From: an uncultured bacterium
Lineage (GTDB): Bacteria; Edwardsbacteria; AC1; EtOH8
Length of the DNA stretch: 7,849 bases
Direction: 5' to 3'
Assembly (NCBI GenBank): GCA_937958665.1
Contig: CALGNM010000366.1
Span: 1 to 7,849, forward strand
Below the pieces are notes generated by a model. It saw nothing but the letters and a program-made list of their open reading frames with translations. It did no database searches and was not told the origin of the DNA. Of this stretch, positions 6,797-7,849 are shown piece by piece. The translations under genes were made by a program, and so were the position numbers. Numbering within the stretch: the first letter of the stretch is position 1; every line of letters starts with the position of its first letter.

Positions 6797-7807
6797 TCAC
6801 TTGCACCGGATGATTCCGAAATACTCCGGGTCATGGGACCAGCCTGGCACCCAAATGGCGTTGCGGTCATTGCTTTTCTGGTGGCGGCGGATGTTCATCC
6901 TGAGCTCGGCCCCCTTGGCGGCCTGGGAGAGTCCGATGTCCTTCCAGGGCACTCTTATTTCTACGAACCACTCCTGCTCGTTTCTGCCCCCCTGGGCCTC
7001 AAACCGGCCGTCCCAATTTTCCTCATGGCCCTGCTTGGCGTTGCCTACCCTGCGGTCCCATATCGCGCCCAGGGGGTTCAGGTAGGCTTGGTAGACGGTG
7101 TCCTGGTGGGGGGCAAACATGAATCCTATGCAGTCGTCGTCGGTCACCCGCCCGTCCCGGGCGGTGGTGGCGGCCCGCAAGACACCCATGGAGCGGTCGC
7201 GACAGATGGCGGCGATGTAGAGGAACTCCCCGTCGTGCAGGAAATAGACCTCGGTGAGGTCGGATTGGGCCGGCTGGCCCTCGAAGTCGCAGAACTCCTG
7301 GACCTTGGCGGCGCCTAGCCATTCCCCGGGGGCCAGCTGCCCGTCCGGCACCGGGGCCTTCTTTGCCCGGGGGCATTCCACCGCCTTGACAATGTCGGGG
7401 GCGTAGCCCTCGATGTTGAAAACCTTGTCCCGGCCGAAGGGATAGGCAAATCTTATCATCGGCAGGGGGTAGAATATGCCCGTCCCCTTGAACTTGAACA
7501 TGGCTTTTAGGGTGTCCCGGGGGGCGATCTCCAGGCTGGTCCTCTGGCTGACCGGTTGCCAGTTCGCATCCGTCTCCCAGGTCACATCACCCCGGATGGT
7601 CTTCTCGGTCAGGTTGGCCAGGGACAGCTCAACCTCCAGCAGCTTCGGAGTCTTGCCCTCTGTCACCGGAGGTCCCTTGAGGGTCATGGCCTTTTCGGGC
7701 ATCTGGTAGGCGAAGGTCTCTTCCTGAAGGCTGACATGGCCCGGGCCGAAGGTGCTGCCGGCCTTGACCAGGGCCATGCTCAATTCCCCCTCCCGGGCCG
7801 TTACCCA
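6797..7807 (-). CDS. Protein with carbohydrate-family-9-like binding domain, 5' end cut off by adapter
   Basis: 336 residues are visible and the frame stays open to the adapter at 7808 (it begins WVTAREGEL), so the N-terminus is missing. Starts inside the window, such as TTG 7783, are not needed. The first ~135 residues are beta-rich, with an Ig-like look (LLEVELSLANLTEKTIRGDVTWE). From about residue 146 to the end the chain resembles the carbohydrate family 9-like domain: DGQLAPGEWLGAAKV, then LTEVYFLHDGEFLYIAAICRD, the acidic DDDCIGFMFAP, and EWFVEIRVPWKDIG. Such domains end many secreted sugar-binding or glycan-processing proteins, sometimes behind a catalytic domain, which would lie in the missing part. 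Sugar binding is inferred, not shown. It ends 27 bases before rluE, which may share its transcript. Confidence 0.75.
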   Translation of the reverse strand, partial: WVTAREGELSMALVKAGSTFGPGHVSLQEETFAYQMPEKAMTLKGPPVTEGKTPKLLEVELSLANLTEKTIRGDVTWETDANWQPVSQRTSLEIAPRDTLKAMFKFKGTGIFYPLPMIRFAYPFGRDKVFNIEGYAPDIVKAVECPRAKKAPVPDGQLAPGEWLGAAKVQEFCDFEGQPAQSDLTEVYFLHDGEFLYIAAICRDRSMGVLRAATTARDGRVTDDDCIGFMFAPHQDTVYQAYLNPLGAIWDRRVGNAKQGHEENWDGRFEAQGGRNEQEWFVEIRVPWKDIGLSQAAKGAELRMNIRRHQKSNDRNAIWVPGWSHDPEYFGIIRCK

Positions 7808-7849
7808 AGATCGGAAGAGCGTCGTGTAGGGAAAGAGTGTAGAACTCGG
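7808..7849 (+). other. Illumina TruSeq adapter (read-1/P5 side), not genomic
   Basis: From 7808 the sequence is AGATCGGAAGAGCGTCGTGT and onward to GAAAGAGTGT at 7840, the reverse complement of the TruSeq read-1 adapter. The last nine bases, AGAACTCGG, match the continuation of the single-index universal adapter (AGATCTCGG) with one difference at 7844. Genomic sequence therefore ends at 7807. Confidence 0.97.

Overview
The window is a 7,762-base genomic insert (46-7807) with Illumina TruSeq library adapter left on both ends: P7/index/read-2 side at 1-45 and read-1 side at 7808-7849. The insert looks like one amplified multi-kilobase molecule, such as a synthetic long read, or an untrimmed contig. 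The first and last genes are cut by the adapters, not by biology.

Every supported gene lies on the minus strand, so transcription runs from high to low coordinates. The DNA is GC-rich in genes and AT-rich between them. Starts often carry GGAGG-type ribosome sites. Signal peptides, a predicted outer-membrane barrel ending in Phe, and a SlyD chaperone point to a Gram-negative bacterium. WG-repeat proteins and this barrel family recall the Bacteroidetes/FCB side of the tree or an uncultured phylum near it. That placement is an inference from memory with low confidence.

Layout in transcription order. Block A (7807 to 2647) is a tight run of six genes: a truncated protein with a carbohydrate-family-9-like domain; rluE, a 23S rRNA pseudouridine synthase; a secreted protein with a predicted beta-barrel; livG; a membrane-anchored TPR protein with an HExxH zinc-peptidase domain; and livF. 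The last five are joined by a 4-base overlap or by gaps of 0-7 bases, so they probably form one operon. The two ATPases are those of a branched-chain amino-acid-type (HAAT) importer. The peptidase gene sits between them, and no permease or binding-protein gene is visible.

Block B (2626 to 779) starts with a good candidate promoter having an extended -10 box. It drives slyD, then, 19 bases later, a secreted ten-repeat WG protein. The WG repeats show a mirror-symmetric spacing (45-45-34-34-34-34-34-45-45 residues).

Block C (778 to 46) begins with a 190-base non-coding stretch holding an 86-base REP/MITE-like palindromic element, followed by a nitroreductase-family gene that runs into the adapter. 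No RNA gene, CRISPR array or insertion sequence was seen. The observations most worth following are the peptidase lodged between livG and livF, the symmetric WG array, and the palindromic element with paired-arm substitutions.
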